A stretch of DNA of 64,000 bases, from the NCBI RefSeq assembly GCF_028736155.1, contig NZ_CP117879.1:992001-1056000 (forward strand), given 5' to 3'. Positions 26,044 through 34,521 of this stretch are shown here, one piece after another. The notes beneath the pieces are model-generated. The model was given only the letters and a program-made list of their open reading frames with translations, was not told the DNA's origin and did no database searches. This DNA is from Flavobacterium sp. KACC 22763 (GTDB lineage: Bacteria > Bacteroidota > Bacteroidia > Flavobacteriales > Flavobacteriaceae). Each line of letters starts with the position of its first letter. Within the stretch, counting starts at the first letter, position 1. The translations under genes were made by a program, and so were the position numbers.

Positions 26044-26111
26044 GAAGTGATTTTTTTAATGTCTAACATACGCTGAGGCTTGTATACTGGAGGATTTTTA
26101 TTAGTTGTCAT
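26040..26111 (-). CDS. possible 23-residue peptide or gene remnant
   Basis: A short frame beginning ATG ACA ACT AAT encodes MTTNKNPPVYKPQRMLDI plus a short basic end. The Pro/Tyr/Lys-rich composition is not typical of random AT-rich sequence and could be the N-terminal remnant of a larger protein. Its stop codon overlaps the operator at 26030-26043. No promoter or ribosome site stands out; low confidence. Confidence 0.22.
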   Translation of the reverse strand: MTTNKNPPVYKPQRMLDIKKITS

Positions 26112-26325
26112 ATTTCGTCTTTTTATATTTGTTAATAATGCCAGACTTTAGCCAATTAGCGTGCCTTATTTGCAATGCCTTTATTTTAAAGGCTTTATTA
26201 AAAATAGAGCGTTTTTTATTTGCGATATTTCGTTAATTCGTGAAGAGTTCGTTTTTCCGCAAACTGGATTGAATAGTTTTTATAGATAAAAAATGATAAA
26301 TCCTTTAAAATAAATACAAAATAGT

Positions 26326-26736
26326 ATGTATTTTTGCCAGCAACTATTGAACAAGCAATTGAAAAGGGTAATCATCATAGCGCTTTCTATTTTAATTTTG
26401 TCGCCATCTTTTGGCAGCTTGTTCGTTTATGCTTCTTTTAAAATCAATCAGAAAGAAATAGCCAAAACCATTTGCGTTCAGCGTAAACAAGCTTTTAATA
26501 GCTGTAATGGTCGTTGCGAACTTCAAAAAAGCATTAAAAAATATTCTGATAACGAACGAAAAATGCAAGACAGTCTAAAAGATAAGCTAGAGCTTGTGTA
26601 TGTTCAAAATACTGCTGAAATCAATTTTAGCGCGATTCCAGTTATCGAATCAAAAGAGAATACTTCTATTTTATCTGTAAAGAAACCAATCGCGGCTTCT
26701 AATCTTACTTTTCATCCTCCGCTCTATACAGCGTAG
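26326..26736 (+). CDS. small NGRC-motif membrane protein of the copper locus
   Basis: 136 residues: a single N-terminal hydrophobic segment (about 14-36) and a soluble part with C50, C60, C64 in AKTICVQRKQAFNSCNGRCEL, followed by a charged helix. Proteins with this 'CNG(R/K)C' signature and a YFK(I/M)NQ lead-in occur widely in Bacteroidota beside TonB receptors and metal genes, usually as hypotheticals. The Cys cluster suggests metal (copper) or redox binding. TATTTTTG at 26329-26336 resembles a -7 box overlapping the first codons, so the true start may be the TTG at 26359, which gives a cleaner signal-anchor. It heads the plus-strand locus to 32250. Confidence 0.7.
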   Translation: MYFCQQLLNKQLKRVIIIALSILILSPSFGSLFVYASFKINQKEIAKTICVQRKQAFNSCNGRCELQKSIKKYSDNERKMQDSLKDKLELVYVQNTAEINFSAIPVIESKENTSILSVKKPIAASNLTFHPPLYTA

Positions 26737-26985
26737 AGGTCACTTTAGTTTTAAATTCCAAATATTTTAAACTCCAAATTCTAACTCTTGGATTGGCTCT
26801 GTATAATCTGTTTTTCTTTTTTGAAACTGATTTTGATCTTCTTTTGTAATTGAAAAAGAAAACTCTTCTATTTTCAGTTACGGTGCCATTCTTTTGGGGT
26901 ATTCACAGCATTTTGACTCTTTTCTGGTATTCGAAAAATTATATCAAAATGCTACAGTTTAAACTTTTTTTTATCACATCATCAA

Positions 26986-27909
26986 ATGAAATCTTTTAAT
27001 TTTTGGATAATCGCACTATTGTTTGCGGTTACTTCCTGTACAATTGATAAAACAGATTACGAAGCAGAAACTGGTTCTGAAGTTCCTGAAAATTATGTTT
27101 TTAAAGAAGCAACTTCGTTTACTAGCGGCATCTATAAGATTAGTATAGAAGCTTTAAACGGAACATTTTATAAAGGGTATAATGAGCTTCACTTAAAAAT
27201 TGTCAATACGCAAAACAATCAGGAGCTGACTTCATCTGCTGTAACTTTTCTGCCTATTCTGAGCAACGCTGACGGAAGCAAAAGTTCATGTCCGCATGAA
27301 TATAATGTGGCATACGATTCTGCAAATAAATATTACAGTGGGTATTCTGTTTTTACTGGTGAAAGCTCTACTACGGCAAGCTGGAAACTGTACATCAGTT
27401 TTACGGCTGATAATCAAAAATATGAGATTAACAAAGATGTTTCTGTAGCGCAACAAACCAATAAGAACCTTAATATGACGGCTTTTGCAGGAAGTGATGG
27501 AGAGCAATATGTAATCGCGCTCGTTTCGCCTCAAAAACCTACTGTTTCAAAAAATCCGCTTGTGGCTGGAGTTTACAAATACAACAAACCAACAACGCCT
27601 GCTGGAACTTTTCCAGATCCAACTCAATTTTCGTATTCAAAAGTAGTGGGTTATACTTTAAAGTTAGATCCTAGAATGCCTGAACCTTCTATGGGAAATC
27701 ATTCTTCGCCAAATAACAAGGATTTGGTGCAGGAAAATGATGGTTTATATCACGGTGTAGTTAATTACACAATGACAGGAAACTGGACCTTGAATTTAAT
27801 TATGATGAATCAGAACGGATTAATCGTAAAAGGAACCGTAGTTCCAACTGATCATACGCCTGGAGTAGAAGGCGTGAAAAGCGAACTATATATTGATACT
27901 TTATTCTAA
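26986..27909 (+). CDS. YtkA-like lipoprotein of the copper locus
   Basis: 307-residue lipoprotein: signal peptide ending AVTSC (C18). Two Ig-like halves follow. The first has SGIYKISIEALNGTFYKGYNELHLKI, and the second has KLDPRMPEPSMGNHSSPNN and GLYHGVVNYTMTGNWTLNLIM, the YtkA-like (PF13115) signature. The Met/His group MPEPSMGNH, with the preceding acidic residues, resembles the copper-binding loop of YtkA/PCu-like proteins. A Cys/His-containing segment (SSCPHEY) lies in the first half. It ends 4 bases before the TonB receptor start, so they are coupled. Location is the periplasmic face of the inner or outer membrane; likely a copper carrier, inferred from motif and neighbours. Confidence 0.8.
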   Translation: MKSFNFWIIALLFAVTSCTIDKTDYEAETGSEVPENYVFKEATSFTSGIYKISIEALNGTFYKGYNELHLKIVNTQNNQELTSSAVTFLPILSNADGSKSSCPHEYNVAYDSANKYYSGYSVFTGESSTTASWKLYISFTADNQKYEINKDVSVAQQTNKNLNMTAFAGSDGEQYVIALVSPQKPTVSKNPLVAGVYKYNKPTTPAGTFPDPTQFSYSKVVGYTLKLDPRMPEPSMGNHSSPNNKDLVQENDGLYHGVVNYTMTGNWTLNLIMMNQNGLIVKGTVVPTDHTPGVEGVKSELYIDTLF

Positions 27910-27913
27910 TAAC

Positions 27914-29893
27914 ATGAAATATATTATAATGCTGCTTTTTTTGGGATTGTCAGTAACAGCTCAAAATCAGCATGCACATCACGACAGCATCAAAAACTTA
28001 GGAGAAGTAACAGTAAAAAATAGGACGAAAAAGAAAATTGAGACAGAAATGAAAATGGCCGTTTCTGTTGATGAATTTTTGTCATCATCGGAGAATATCA
28101 GTTTTATAAAACGTGGAGCTTATGCGTGGGAACCTTTGTTGAACAACATGAGCACAGAACGTTCTACAGTTACCATTGACGGAATGCATGTTTTTGGCGC
28201 TTGTACCGATAAAATGGATCCGATTACGTCTTATGTAGAAAGTAATAATCTTGCGGCAATTGATATTAAATCGGGACAGGAGGGAAGTCTGCATGGTTCA
28301 ACCATCGCGGGAAGTATCGATTTAAAAAGAAAAAGCACGCCGTTTGGTCTTCAAAAGAAATGGAATGGAGCGTATCAGACAGGATTTGAGTTTAATAATA
28401 AGCAGTTTTTCAATTTAGGAAATATCTCTTATTCGGGAACTAAGTTTGTGGCAGACGGAAGCATTTCGTACCGAACTGCCGATAATTACTATGACGGAAA
28501 TAACAATGAAGTGAAGCATTCGCAATATAATAAATTCAACACTTCATTGGGATTGGCGTATAAAACAAGCGATTTATCATCATTACGATTAGACGCGATT
28601 TTTGATGTGGCAAAAGATGTAGGTTATCCCGCTTTGCCAATGGATTTATGGCTTTCGCGCGCACTGATTACTTCGGCTTCTTATAAACAATTGTTTGAAG
28701 AAGGATTGGTTAGAGTAGTAGATACAAAAATATATTTTAATGCCATTGAGCATTATATGGATGATACAACGCGACCAGAAAATTTAGTTCACATGGATAT
28801 GCCGGGCTGGAGCACGACTTACGGATTGGTTTCTAAAGCCAATTTGAAAAAGAATAATTATTCGTCTGAAATTCAGTTGAATGCTTACGATAATTTATCG
28901 ATTGCAGAAATGCGCATGTATCCGCAAGACAGAAGCAAAAGAACAATGTTTGCGTATAGTTGGCCTTGGGTGACGACTCGTTTTGCTGGACTTTCTATGA
29001 ATAATTCTTGGGAACTTTCGGAAAAAAGCACCGTGAATTTGGGAGGTTCTTTAGGAGTGAATTACAATTATTCTAAATATATAGAATTCAACTGGATTTT
29101 TCACCCTGGCGCACCTCAGGAAAAAACGAGATTTCTGCCAAGTTTAAATGCCAGTTATCAGTTAAATGTTGACCAGTTTAATTTCTCTGTAGGAACAGGC
29201 TACGGTCATAGAGCGCCTTCTGTTTCTGAAGGTTACGGATATTACATTTACAATAGTTTTGACCGTTATGATTACATCGGAGATCCGAATCTGAAAAATG
29301 AAATTTCGTATGAAGGAAATGCAAGCGCAGGTTTTAAAAACGAAAGATTAAGCATTCAAGGGAAAATTAATTACTTCTACATTGATAATTATATAATTGG
29401 TAAAATCTTGAGTTTAGGTAGCCCAATGAATTATCAGTCGGTTGGTGTAAAAGGATATACTTCTCTAGATTATGCTACACTTTTAAACATATCTGCCAAT
29501 GTGAGCTATGATATTTTGGAACACTTGCACTGGAAAGGAACGCTTACTTATGCTCGTGGAATGGATAATAAAGGAGGAAATCTGCCATTTATTCGTCCCT
29601 TGAGTTATGTGACTTCATTGCATTATATGTATAAAAATTTCGGAATCCAGACTTCTGTAAATGGCGATTTTGAGCAGATTAATTACAGTCCAGAATATGG
29701 AGAAGATTTAACGGCTGCTTATGCCATTTGGAATATTTCTGCCAATTATTCTTTTACAATCAATAAAGTGAGAAGCACGATACAGATTGGCGCAGAGAAT
29801 GTATTAAACGAATATTACAGCACGTATGCCGATTGGGGAAATATCCCAAGAATGGGACGCAATATTTTCACGTCTTTAAAATTGAATTTCTAA
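27914..29893 (+). CDS. TonB-dependent receptor with OprC-like CxxxM motif, putative copper importer
   Basis: 659-residue outer-membrane receptor. A signal peptide ends SVTAQ, followed by a short His-rich stretch QHAHHD. The plug domain (about 25-145) contains IDGMHVFGACTDKMDPITSYVE: C97 and M101 form a CxxxM pair like the Cys/Met site by which the Pseudomonas channel OprC binds copper. The barrel follows, ending GRNIFTSLKLNF. There is no carboxypeptidase-like N-terminal extension, unlike SusC proteins. I used the ATG at 27914, 4 bases after the lipoprotein stop; a start at 27893 would overlap that gene and lengthen the signal. Copper as substrate is an inference from the motif and from MbnP/MbnH genes downstream. 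Confidence 0.87.
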   Translation: MKYIIMLLFLGLSVTAQNQHAHHDSIKNLGEVTVKNRTKKKIETEMKMAVSVDEFLSSSENISFIKRGAYAWEPLLNNMSTERSTVTIDGMHVFGACTDKMDPITSYVESNNLAAIDIKSGQEGSLHGSTIAGSIDLKRKSTPFGLQKKWNGAYQTGFEFNNKQFFNLGNISYSGTKFVADGSISYRTADNYYDGNNNEVKHSQYNKFNTSLGLAYKTSDLSSLRLDAIFDVAKDVGYPALPMDLWLSRALITSASYKQLFEEGLVRVVDTKIYFNAIEHYMDDTTRPENLVHMDMPGWSTTYGLVSKANLKKNNYSSEIQLNAYDNLSIAEMRMYPQDRSKRTMFAYSWPWVTTRFAGLSMNNSWELSEKSTVNLGGSLGVNYNYSKYIEFNWIFHPGAPQEKTRFLPSLNASYQLNVDQFNFSVGTGYGHRAPSVSEGYGYYIYNSFDRYDYIGDPNLKNEISYEGNASAGFKNERLSIQGKINYFYIDNYIIGKILSLGSPMNYQSVGVKGYTSLDYATLLNISANVSYDILEHLHWKGTLTYARGMDNKGGNLPFIRPLSYVTSLHYMYKNFGIQTSVNGDFEQINYSPEYGEDLTAAYAIWNISANYSFTINKVRSTIQIGAENVLNEYYSTYADWGNIPRMGRNIFTSLKLNF

Positions 29894-29918
29894 TTAGCAA
29901 AACATCAAAATTAAATTT

Positions 29919-30070
29919 AAACACATAGAGACATAGTCCCGATTGCTATCGGGATTGATGCTGAAAAGGAAGAATTGAAAGAAACTAGTTTCTAACACAT
30001 AGTTTGCTATGTGAATTTAAATTAGTGAAACGCCTTTTTTAAAGTTAAGCTAACTATGTTTCTATGTGCT
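29919..30070. repeat. ACACATAG-family interspersed repeat, copy 4
   Basis: Left end AAACACATAGAGACATAG is followed at once by an inserted small hairpin, CCCGATTGCTATCGGG (29938-29953). The core GAAACTAGTTTCTAACACATAG and right end CTATGTTTCTATGTGC are kept. It separates the TonB receptor gene from the MbnP-like gene inside the copper locus. Confidence 0.85.
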
Positions 30071-30128
30071 AGAATAATTAACTCAATAGTTTAAAATAAA
30101 ATAAAACACAATAAATTAAAATCACAAT

Positions 30129-30995
30129 ATGGAAACTTTAAAAAAATACTTTTTATTATTGGCAGCAGCACTAACATTTGCATCATGTTCAAATGATGAT
30201 AATAGTCCCGCAGCAAACAATCTAACATTGGAATTCAATAATACATTTAAAGACAAAACAATTGTTTTAGGAGATGCGACTTCGGCTTCTGCAACGTCAA
30301 ACACTTCTGCAGTAGGACAAATTCACCATTTCTCTGAGGTAAAATATGTAATCAGTAACATTCGTCTAATAAAAGATGATGGAAGCGAAGTGCCTTACAA
30401 TGTAAATGATTTGGATAAAGGTGCGACAGTAATCGACCAAGCAAAAACAGCTTCTTTAAGTTATGTTTTGAGTAATGTGCCATCTGCGACGTACAAGCAG
30501 ATTAAATTTGGTTTAGGAATCAAAACAGAACAAAATACATTAGACCAAACAAGATTTCCTAAATTTTATGCAGCTGCTGGAGCTAATGATACAGCAATGA
30601 TGTGGGAGTGGGGAACAGGATACCGCTTTACAAAAGTAGAAGGATTTTATGATGCAGATAATAAAGTAATGTCTATTCATACCGGAAGTACTATTGCTGG
30701 AACAGAAGGTGCTTATACTCAAGGTGTAAATGCCTATAGAGATGTTACATTAAGTCTTACTACAAATGCTGTAGTTGGAAATAAAGCTCCGAAAATCAAA
30801 ATTAAAGCTGATTTTGATAAGCTATTGAGTGGAAAAATCAATACAATTACATTATCAACAGGAACAGGAATGGGTGATAATGCCACTCCAAATGTGCATA
30901 CTGCTGCACAAATGGTAAAATTTGTGGACAATCTGGGAGGAAACGGAACAAATGATATTTCAGGAATGTTTTCTGTAACTAGCGTAGAAAACTAA
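30129..30995 (+). CDS. MbnP-family copper-binding lipoprotein
   Basis: 288-residue lipoprotein, lipobox FASC (C20). The body is the MbnP fold (PF20243): NLTLEFNNTFKDKTIVLGDA, the HHFSEVKYVISNIRLIKDDGSEV segment (H66, H67), the LGIKTEQNTLDQ stretch and MMWEWGTGYRFTKVEGFYD (W159, W161). In Methylosinus, MbnP gains a high-affinity copper site after its partner MbnH oxidises a tryptophan to kynurenine. W159 and W161 are candidates for that residue; which one, if either, cannot be decided here. The partner gene follows at 31231, after a repeat and a hairpin. No methanobactin precursor gene is visible, as in most genomes with this pair. Confidence 0.85.
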   Translation: METLKKYFLLLAAALTFASCSNDDNSPAANNLTLEFNNTFKDKTIVLGDATSASATSNTSAVGQIHHFSEVKYVISNIRLIKDDGSEVPYNVNDLDKGATVIDQAKTASLSYVLSNVPSATYKQIKFGLGIKTEQNTLDQTRFPKFYAAAGANDTAMMWEWGTGYRFTKVEGFYDADNKVMSIHTGSTIAGTEGAYTQGVNAYRDVTLSLTTNAVVGNKAPKIKIKADFDKLLSGKINTITLSTGTGMGDNATPNVHTAAQMVKFVDNLGGNGTNDISGMFSVTSVEN

Positions 30996-31017
30996 ACTAA
31001 GCTTTGATGTACAAAAT

Positions 31018-31149
31018 TAATTGCCTCCATCTTTAGATGGAGGTGAATAAATTTAGCAAAATTAGGGCTTTAGCCTAAACCCGTTAATTTGGCTAAAGCC
31101 TAGTTCGTTTACATTTTTAAAATCCCCTAGTTAAAACTAGGGGCTATTG
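31018..31149. repeat. triple-hairpin interspersed repeat (GGCTTTAGCC family), copy 1
   Basis: Three palindromes in order: CCTCCATCTTTAGATGGAGG, then GGGCTTTAGCC paired with GGCTAAAGCC, then CCCCTAGTTAAAACTAGGGG. They sit between the MbnP and MbnH genes. Other members lie at 36252-36436 and, with changed stems (CTCCAGCTTTAGCTGGAG), at 61605-62115; a fragment is at about 56400-56465. Confidence 0.85.
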
Positions 31150-31184
31150 AAAAACTAAATCTAATCTATTGATTTAAATTATAT

Positions 31185-31211
31185 GAGCCGTCTGAAATTA
31201 AAAGACGGCTC
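31185..31211. terminator. hairpin before the MbnH gene (terminator or attenuator)
   Basis: GAGCCGTCT and AGACGGCTC form a perfect 9-base stem around 9 bases, followed by TATTTTAAAATT. It ends 19 bases before the di-haem peroxidase start. It could end transcripts from the MbnP gene, or lie in the leader of the peroxidase message. Confidence 0.6.
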
Positions 31212-31230
31212 TATTTTAAAATTCATTAAA

Positions 31231-32250
31231 ATGAAAAAAATAGTCAGTTTCATTATAATCATAATCTTTTTCGCTTCTTGCAGCAGTAGCGATTCTGATG
31301 AAACTTATTTTGATAATCCTGAGCTTTCATTGCATATTCCGACTGATTTTCCAGAAGTAAACAGTTATGTGAGTTTGAACAAGCCTACAAAATATGGCGT
31401 TGAATTGGGCGAAAAACTTTTCTCTGACAAAAGATTTAGCGCAGACAATACGATTTCGTGTTCAAGCTGTCATATTCAAGGAAATGCTTTTGCAGATCAT
31501 AATGCACGAGCAATTGGCATTGAAGGAAGAGTTGGACTTAGAAATGCGCCACCGCTTCAGAATTTAATGTTTCTAAAGTTCTTTAATTGGGATGGAAGCA
31601 GGCTGCAGTTGGAAACACAACCTTTAGTACCAATTATTACCCACGAAGAAATGGATTCTTCGATTCTGGAAGTGATCGGAAAAATTAAAGACGATGCATC
31701 TTATAAAGACTTATTCAAAAAAGCTTTTGGAGATCAAGAAATTACTGCTGACAGGATTTATAAAAGTATTGCTCAGTTTGAATACACATTAATTTCTGCT
31801 AACAGCAAATACGATAAAGTGAAACGAAAAGAAGGTCAGTCTTTTACAGAAAGTGAAGCGGCGGGTTACGCAACGTTTCAGCAGAAATGCGCCAGCTGTC
31901 ATAGTACAGAATTGTTTACAGACCAGAGTTTTAGAAATATTGGTTTTCCTTTAAACACAGATTCTAACGAGGCGGGAAGAGGAAGAGTAACAGGAATTTC
32001 GTCTGATTTTATGAGTTTTAGGGTTCCTAGTCTGCGTAACGTTGAATATACAGCCCCTTACGGTAGTTTTGGTCAGTTCGAGACTCTAAAATCTGTTTTG
32101 GATTATTTTGATAATGGTGTTTTGGAAGCAGAAAATCTAGATCCTATTTTTAAGAATAATGGCAATAGAATTCCGCTTACCGAACAAGAAAAAGAGAATC
32201 TTCTTGCATTTATGAAAACCCTGAGCGACAAAGAATTTACAGGAAACTAA
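31231..32250 (+). CDS. MbnH-like di-haem cytochrome c peroxidase family lipoprotein
   Basis: 339 residues. Lipobox IIFFASC (C17) then a two-domain CCP_MauG protein with haem-binding CSSCH (C77-H81) and CASCH (C220-H224). Conserved ARAIGIEGRVGLRNAPPL and FRVPSLRNVEYTAPYGSFG blocks are those of bacterial di-haem peroxidases. MbnH is the MauG-like member that oxidises tryptophan in MbnP; the direct linkage to an MbnP gene argues for that role rather than peroxide detoxification. I used the ATG at 31231 (KKIVSFII); the frame continues to 31183, but that extension lies inside a hairpin. Exported, probably periplasm-facing. Confidence 0.88.
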   Translation: MKKIVSFIIIIIFFASCSSSDSDETYFDNPELSLHIPTDFPEVNSYVSLNKPTKYGVELGEKLFSDKRFSADNTISCSSCHIQGNAFADHNARAIGIEGRVGLRNAPPLQNLMFLKFFNWDGSRLQLETQPLVPIITHEEMDSSILEVIGKIKDDASYKDLFKKAFGDQEITADRIYKSIAQFEYTLISANSKYDKVKRKEGQSFTESEAAGYATFQQKCASCHSTELFTDQSFRNIGFPLNTDSNEAGRGRVTGISSDFMSFRVPSLRNVEYTAPYGSFGQFETLKSVLDYFDNGVLEAENLDPIFKNNGNRIPLTEQEKENLLAFMKTLSDKEFTGN

Positions 32251-32424
32251 TCTCGAAAGACTTGATTTTACTGGCATTTGGCATTTCTTTTATAAAAAAG
32301 AAGAAATGTTTATAATATGTTGATAAATAATACGTTGCTGATTGTGTTAAAATCTGATTTCGATAGATTAAATGTTTTAAATTTAGTAACTGAATGATAG
32401 TTAATTATTTAAAAGTATTTGAAT

Positions 32425-32673
32425 ATGGAAAGAGCTATAAAATTACAGGTTCGCAAAGAACTTGACGGGAAGCAGCAGGTAAACGTAATTAAGTTAAAAG
32501 GCAGTTTAATTACCAAAGGCTACACAGAAATTATCCATATTAGCGATAAGGACGATGAATTTTACATTAATTCGTTTGCAACCAAAACAGAAGCAAGCAA
32601 TGAAGTAAAAGAATTTATTTTAGATTTTATAAACAAAGAAAATTTAAGCAATACAATTAGTGTTCTAGCATAA
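32425..32673 (+). CDS. small hypothetical protein
   Basis: 82 residues starting ERAIKLQVRKELDGKQQVNVI, with a strongly charged, alternating pattern ending FILDFINKENLSNTISVLA; no signal or membrane segment. It lies 174 bases after the MbnH-like gene and converges with a short minus-strand gene. An in-frame TTG at 32419 is an alternative start. No family recognised; I list it because its codon use and upstream AATATGG context look like a real gene. Confidence 0.5.
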   Translation: MERAIKLQVRKELDGKQQVNVIKLKGSLITKGYTEIIHISDKDDEFYINSFATKTEASNEVKEFILDFINKENLSNTISVLA

Positions 32674-32714
32674 TATGATAGAACTGTACAATTGTAAGGT
32701 TTAATATCGCAGAA

Positions 32715-32918
32715 TTAAACTGCACTTGTAAAACTTGTATTTTGATCCAGATAAAGAGGCTTGTCTTCTATAACATCATCTGGTTTTTCGTCCCAATCTC
32801 CCCAATCTCCTACATAAGTTTTACGGAATATTAATTCGTTATTGTCACCATTACAAACCAAAGTTCGGTCAGTGCAGGTTTCATTGTTTGGACTGAAATT
32901 TATTTGTAAATTTTTCAT
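32715..32918 (-). CDS. small hypothetical protein
   Basis: 67 residues, MKNLQINFSPNNETCTDRTLV at the N-terminus and DWGDWDEKPDDVIEDKPLYL in the middle. Acidic and soluble, with two cysteines (C15, C22). No known domain. It is not a shadow of a longer gene, and AAATTTA-type leader sequence precedes the ATG. Function unknown. Confidence 0.5.
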   Translation of the reverse strand: MKNLQINFSPNNETCTDRTLVCNGDNNELIFRKTYVGDWGDWDEKPDDVIEDKPLYLDQNTSFTSAV

Positions 32919-33044
32919 GACGTGATTATTTGTAATTGTTTGTATATGAGATTATAAAAGTAGAAATAACCAATGAAAATTAATTATAAAATAATATTAA
33001 ATTATTGTTTAATTTGCATGTATTAGATTGAAAAATAACGTTAT

Positions 33045-33081
33045 ACAAAAAATGCTAAACATATTGTTTAGCATTTTTTGT
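33045..33081. terminator. hairpin terminator of the monooxygenase gene
   Basis: ACAAAAAATGCTAAAC and GTTTAGCATTTTTTGT pair perfectly around a 5-base loop. It lies 22 bases after the stop of the minus-strand FAD monooxygenase gene, with T-runs in both directions. Confidence 0.82.
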
Positions 33082-33102
33082 ATAGTCTCTCATCTTTAAT
33101 CT

Positions 33103-34521
33103 TTAATCTTTCTTTCTCTTAAGGCATCTTCCTCGGGGTTCATCGCCTTCTTGAAGTATAATTTCAGAATGTAAGAACTGTGCGGCATCTGCAGAACCTT
33201 GTACTTTTGCAGCACTGCGTTCGAGCATTTCAGTTTCAAATTCGTTTAACACACATTCTCTCAATCCTCTTTCTTTCCATTTTGACTTTGCGTTACAGCC
33301 TTTCGAAATTTTTCTGGCCAATTTTAAAGCATCTAATAAAGCTTGATTAGCACCTTGTCCCTTAAACGGACTCATCGGATGTGCTGCATCGCCAATTAAA
33401 GTGATATTTTGATTCTTTTCTAATAATGCTGAACTTAATAATTCGCGGTCGTAAACTGGATATCCAGAAATTAAATTTTCTTGCGTTGCTGCCAAAATCT
33501 GAGGAATAGGAGTGTGCCATTGCGTTCTTCGGCAAGCTTCTTCTTTCAAGGCTTGTGGCCCTTTTGCACTCAATTCTTTGGCTTCTTTTTCAGACATCGG
33601 AAAACTAAGCTGCCACATCACAGAATCTGCTGTATAGGGCATTACATAAATACGTTCATTCCCGTTGGCAGTCTGAAATATTGTTTCACTATCTAGTAAT
33701 TCGCTTTCAAGTCCTTCTAGAGAACTTAAAGGACAAATTCCTAATATTACAATGCAATCTAAGTAACGTAGTGGTGTAGTTTCCTCGCCAATTATGAGTC
33801 TTCTAACAGCACTGCGAATGCCATCTGCACCTACAACAAGATCGGCTTTTACTGTTTTTATTTCTCCGGTTGTCTGAAAGTCTAGTTCTACACCGTCTTC
33901 AGATTCTCTTAGATTTACTAATTGATGTCCCCATTGTACAGCATTGTTTCCTCCAAGCTGTTCTAATAAAGCTAATCGAAGCGATTGTCTTGCGATATGT
34001 ATGTTGGTACGTTTTGTGGGTGATTTAATGGCGGTTTCCAGCCATTTTCTCGTTCCCCATTCGCCTAATATTTTTCCCTCAGTATTGTGTACAATATGTT
34101 TTGTCGAAATTACGCCGTCTAAAGAAGTAATTCCTAAACCTTTCATGGCTTTACTGGCTTGCTGTAAAGTAAGTCCGTAGCCTTGAGATCTTGCATCAAA
34201 GTCGCTGTCTCTTTCATAAATTGTAAAAGGAATTCCGCGGTGTAAACAGGCTACCGCTAATGCGACACCGCCTATACCTGCACCAATAATGGCAACATGC
34301 GGTTTTGTGAGATCGGGTTCAAGATACTTTTCAGATTGAATTAATCCAGATCCTGAACAATTTGTGCACAAATGCAGATGCGCCTTCGGACGTATCGGAG
34401 CAATGTTACTCTGCTTATTCTCATATGCCGCCAATTCCGTTTTATAAAGGCGTTGCGCTTTTTTACTGAGTCCGCGATTTATTTTGCCCTGTCCTTGGCA
34501 TTCATGGCATATAGTCCACAT
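33103..34521 (-). CDS. FAD-dependent monooxygenase with N-terminal DnaJ-like zinc fingers
   Basis: 472 residues. The N-terminal 60 residues hold two CxxCxGxG motifs, CHECQGQG (C5, C8) and CTNCSGSG (C52, C55), spaced like one half of a DnaJ zinc-finger domain. The rest is an aromatic-hydroxylase-type flavoprotein: GAGIGG at 80-85, the FAD/NAD(P)H loop GADGIRSAVRR, and the GD motif LIGDAAHPMSPFKGQGANQALLD. Such enzymes hydroxylate aromatics or inactivate tetracyclines; the substrate here is unknown. There is no signal peptide. It is monocistronic with its own terminator. The fusion is unusual for this family (see findings). Confidence 0.88.
   Translation of the reverse strand: MWTICHECQGQGKINRGLSKKAQRLYKTELAAYENKQSNIAPIRPKAHLHLCTNCSGSGLIQSEKYLEPDLTKPHVAIIGAGIGGVALAVACLHRGIPFTIYERDSDFDARSQGYGLTLQQASKAMKGLGITSLDGVISTKHIVHNTEGKILGEWGTRKWLETAIKSPTKRTNIHIARQSLRLALLEQLGGNNAVQWGHQLVNLRESEDGVELDFQTTGEIKTVKADLVVGADGIRSAVRRLIIGEETTPLRYLDCIVILGICPLSSLEGLESELLDSETIFQTANGNERIYVMPYTADSVMWQLSFPMSEKEAKELSAKGPQALKEEACRRTQWHTPIPQILAATQENLISGYPVYDRELLSSALLEKNQNITLIGDAAHPMSPFKGQGANQALLDALKLARKISKGCNAKSKWKERGLRECVLNEFETEMLERSAAKVQGSADAAQFLHSEIILQEGDEPRGRCLKRKKD

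Noticed and set aside
26326..32250. Methanobactin biosynthesis genes
   Set aside because: No short Cys-rich precursor or MbnB/MbnC-like gene is visible in the window, so a methanobactin operon is not supported; only the MbnP/MbnH pair is.
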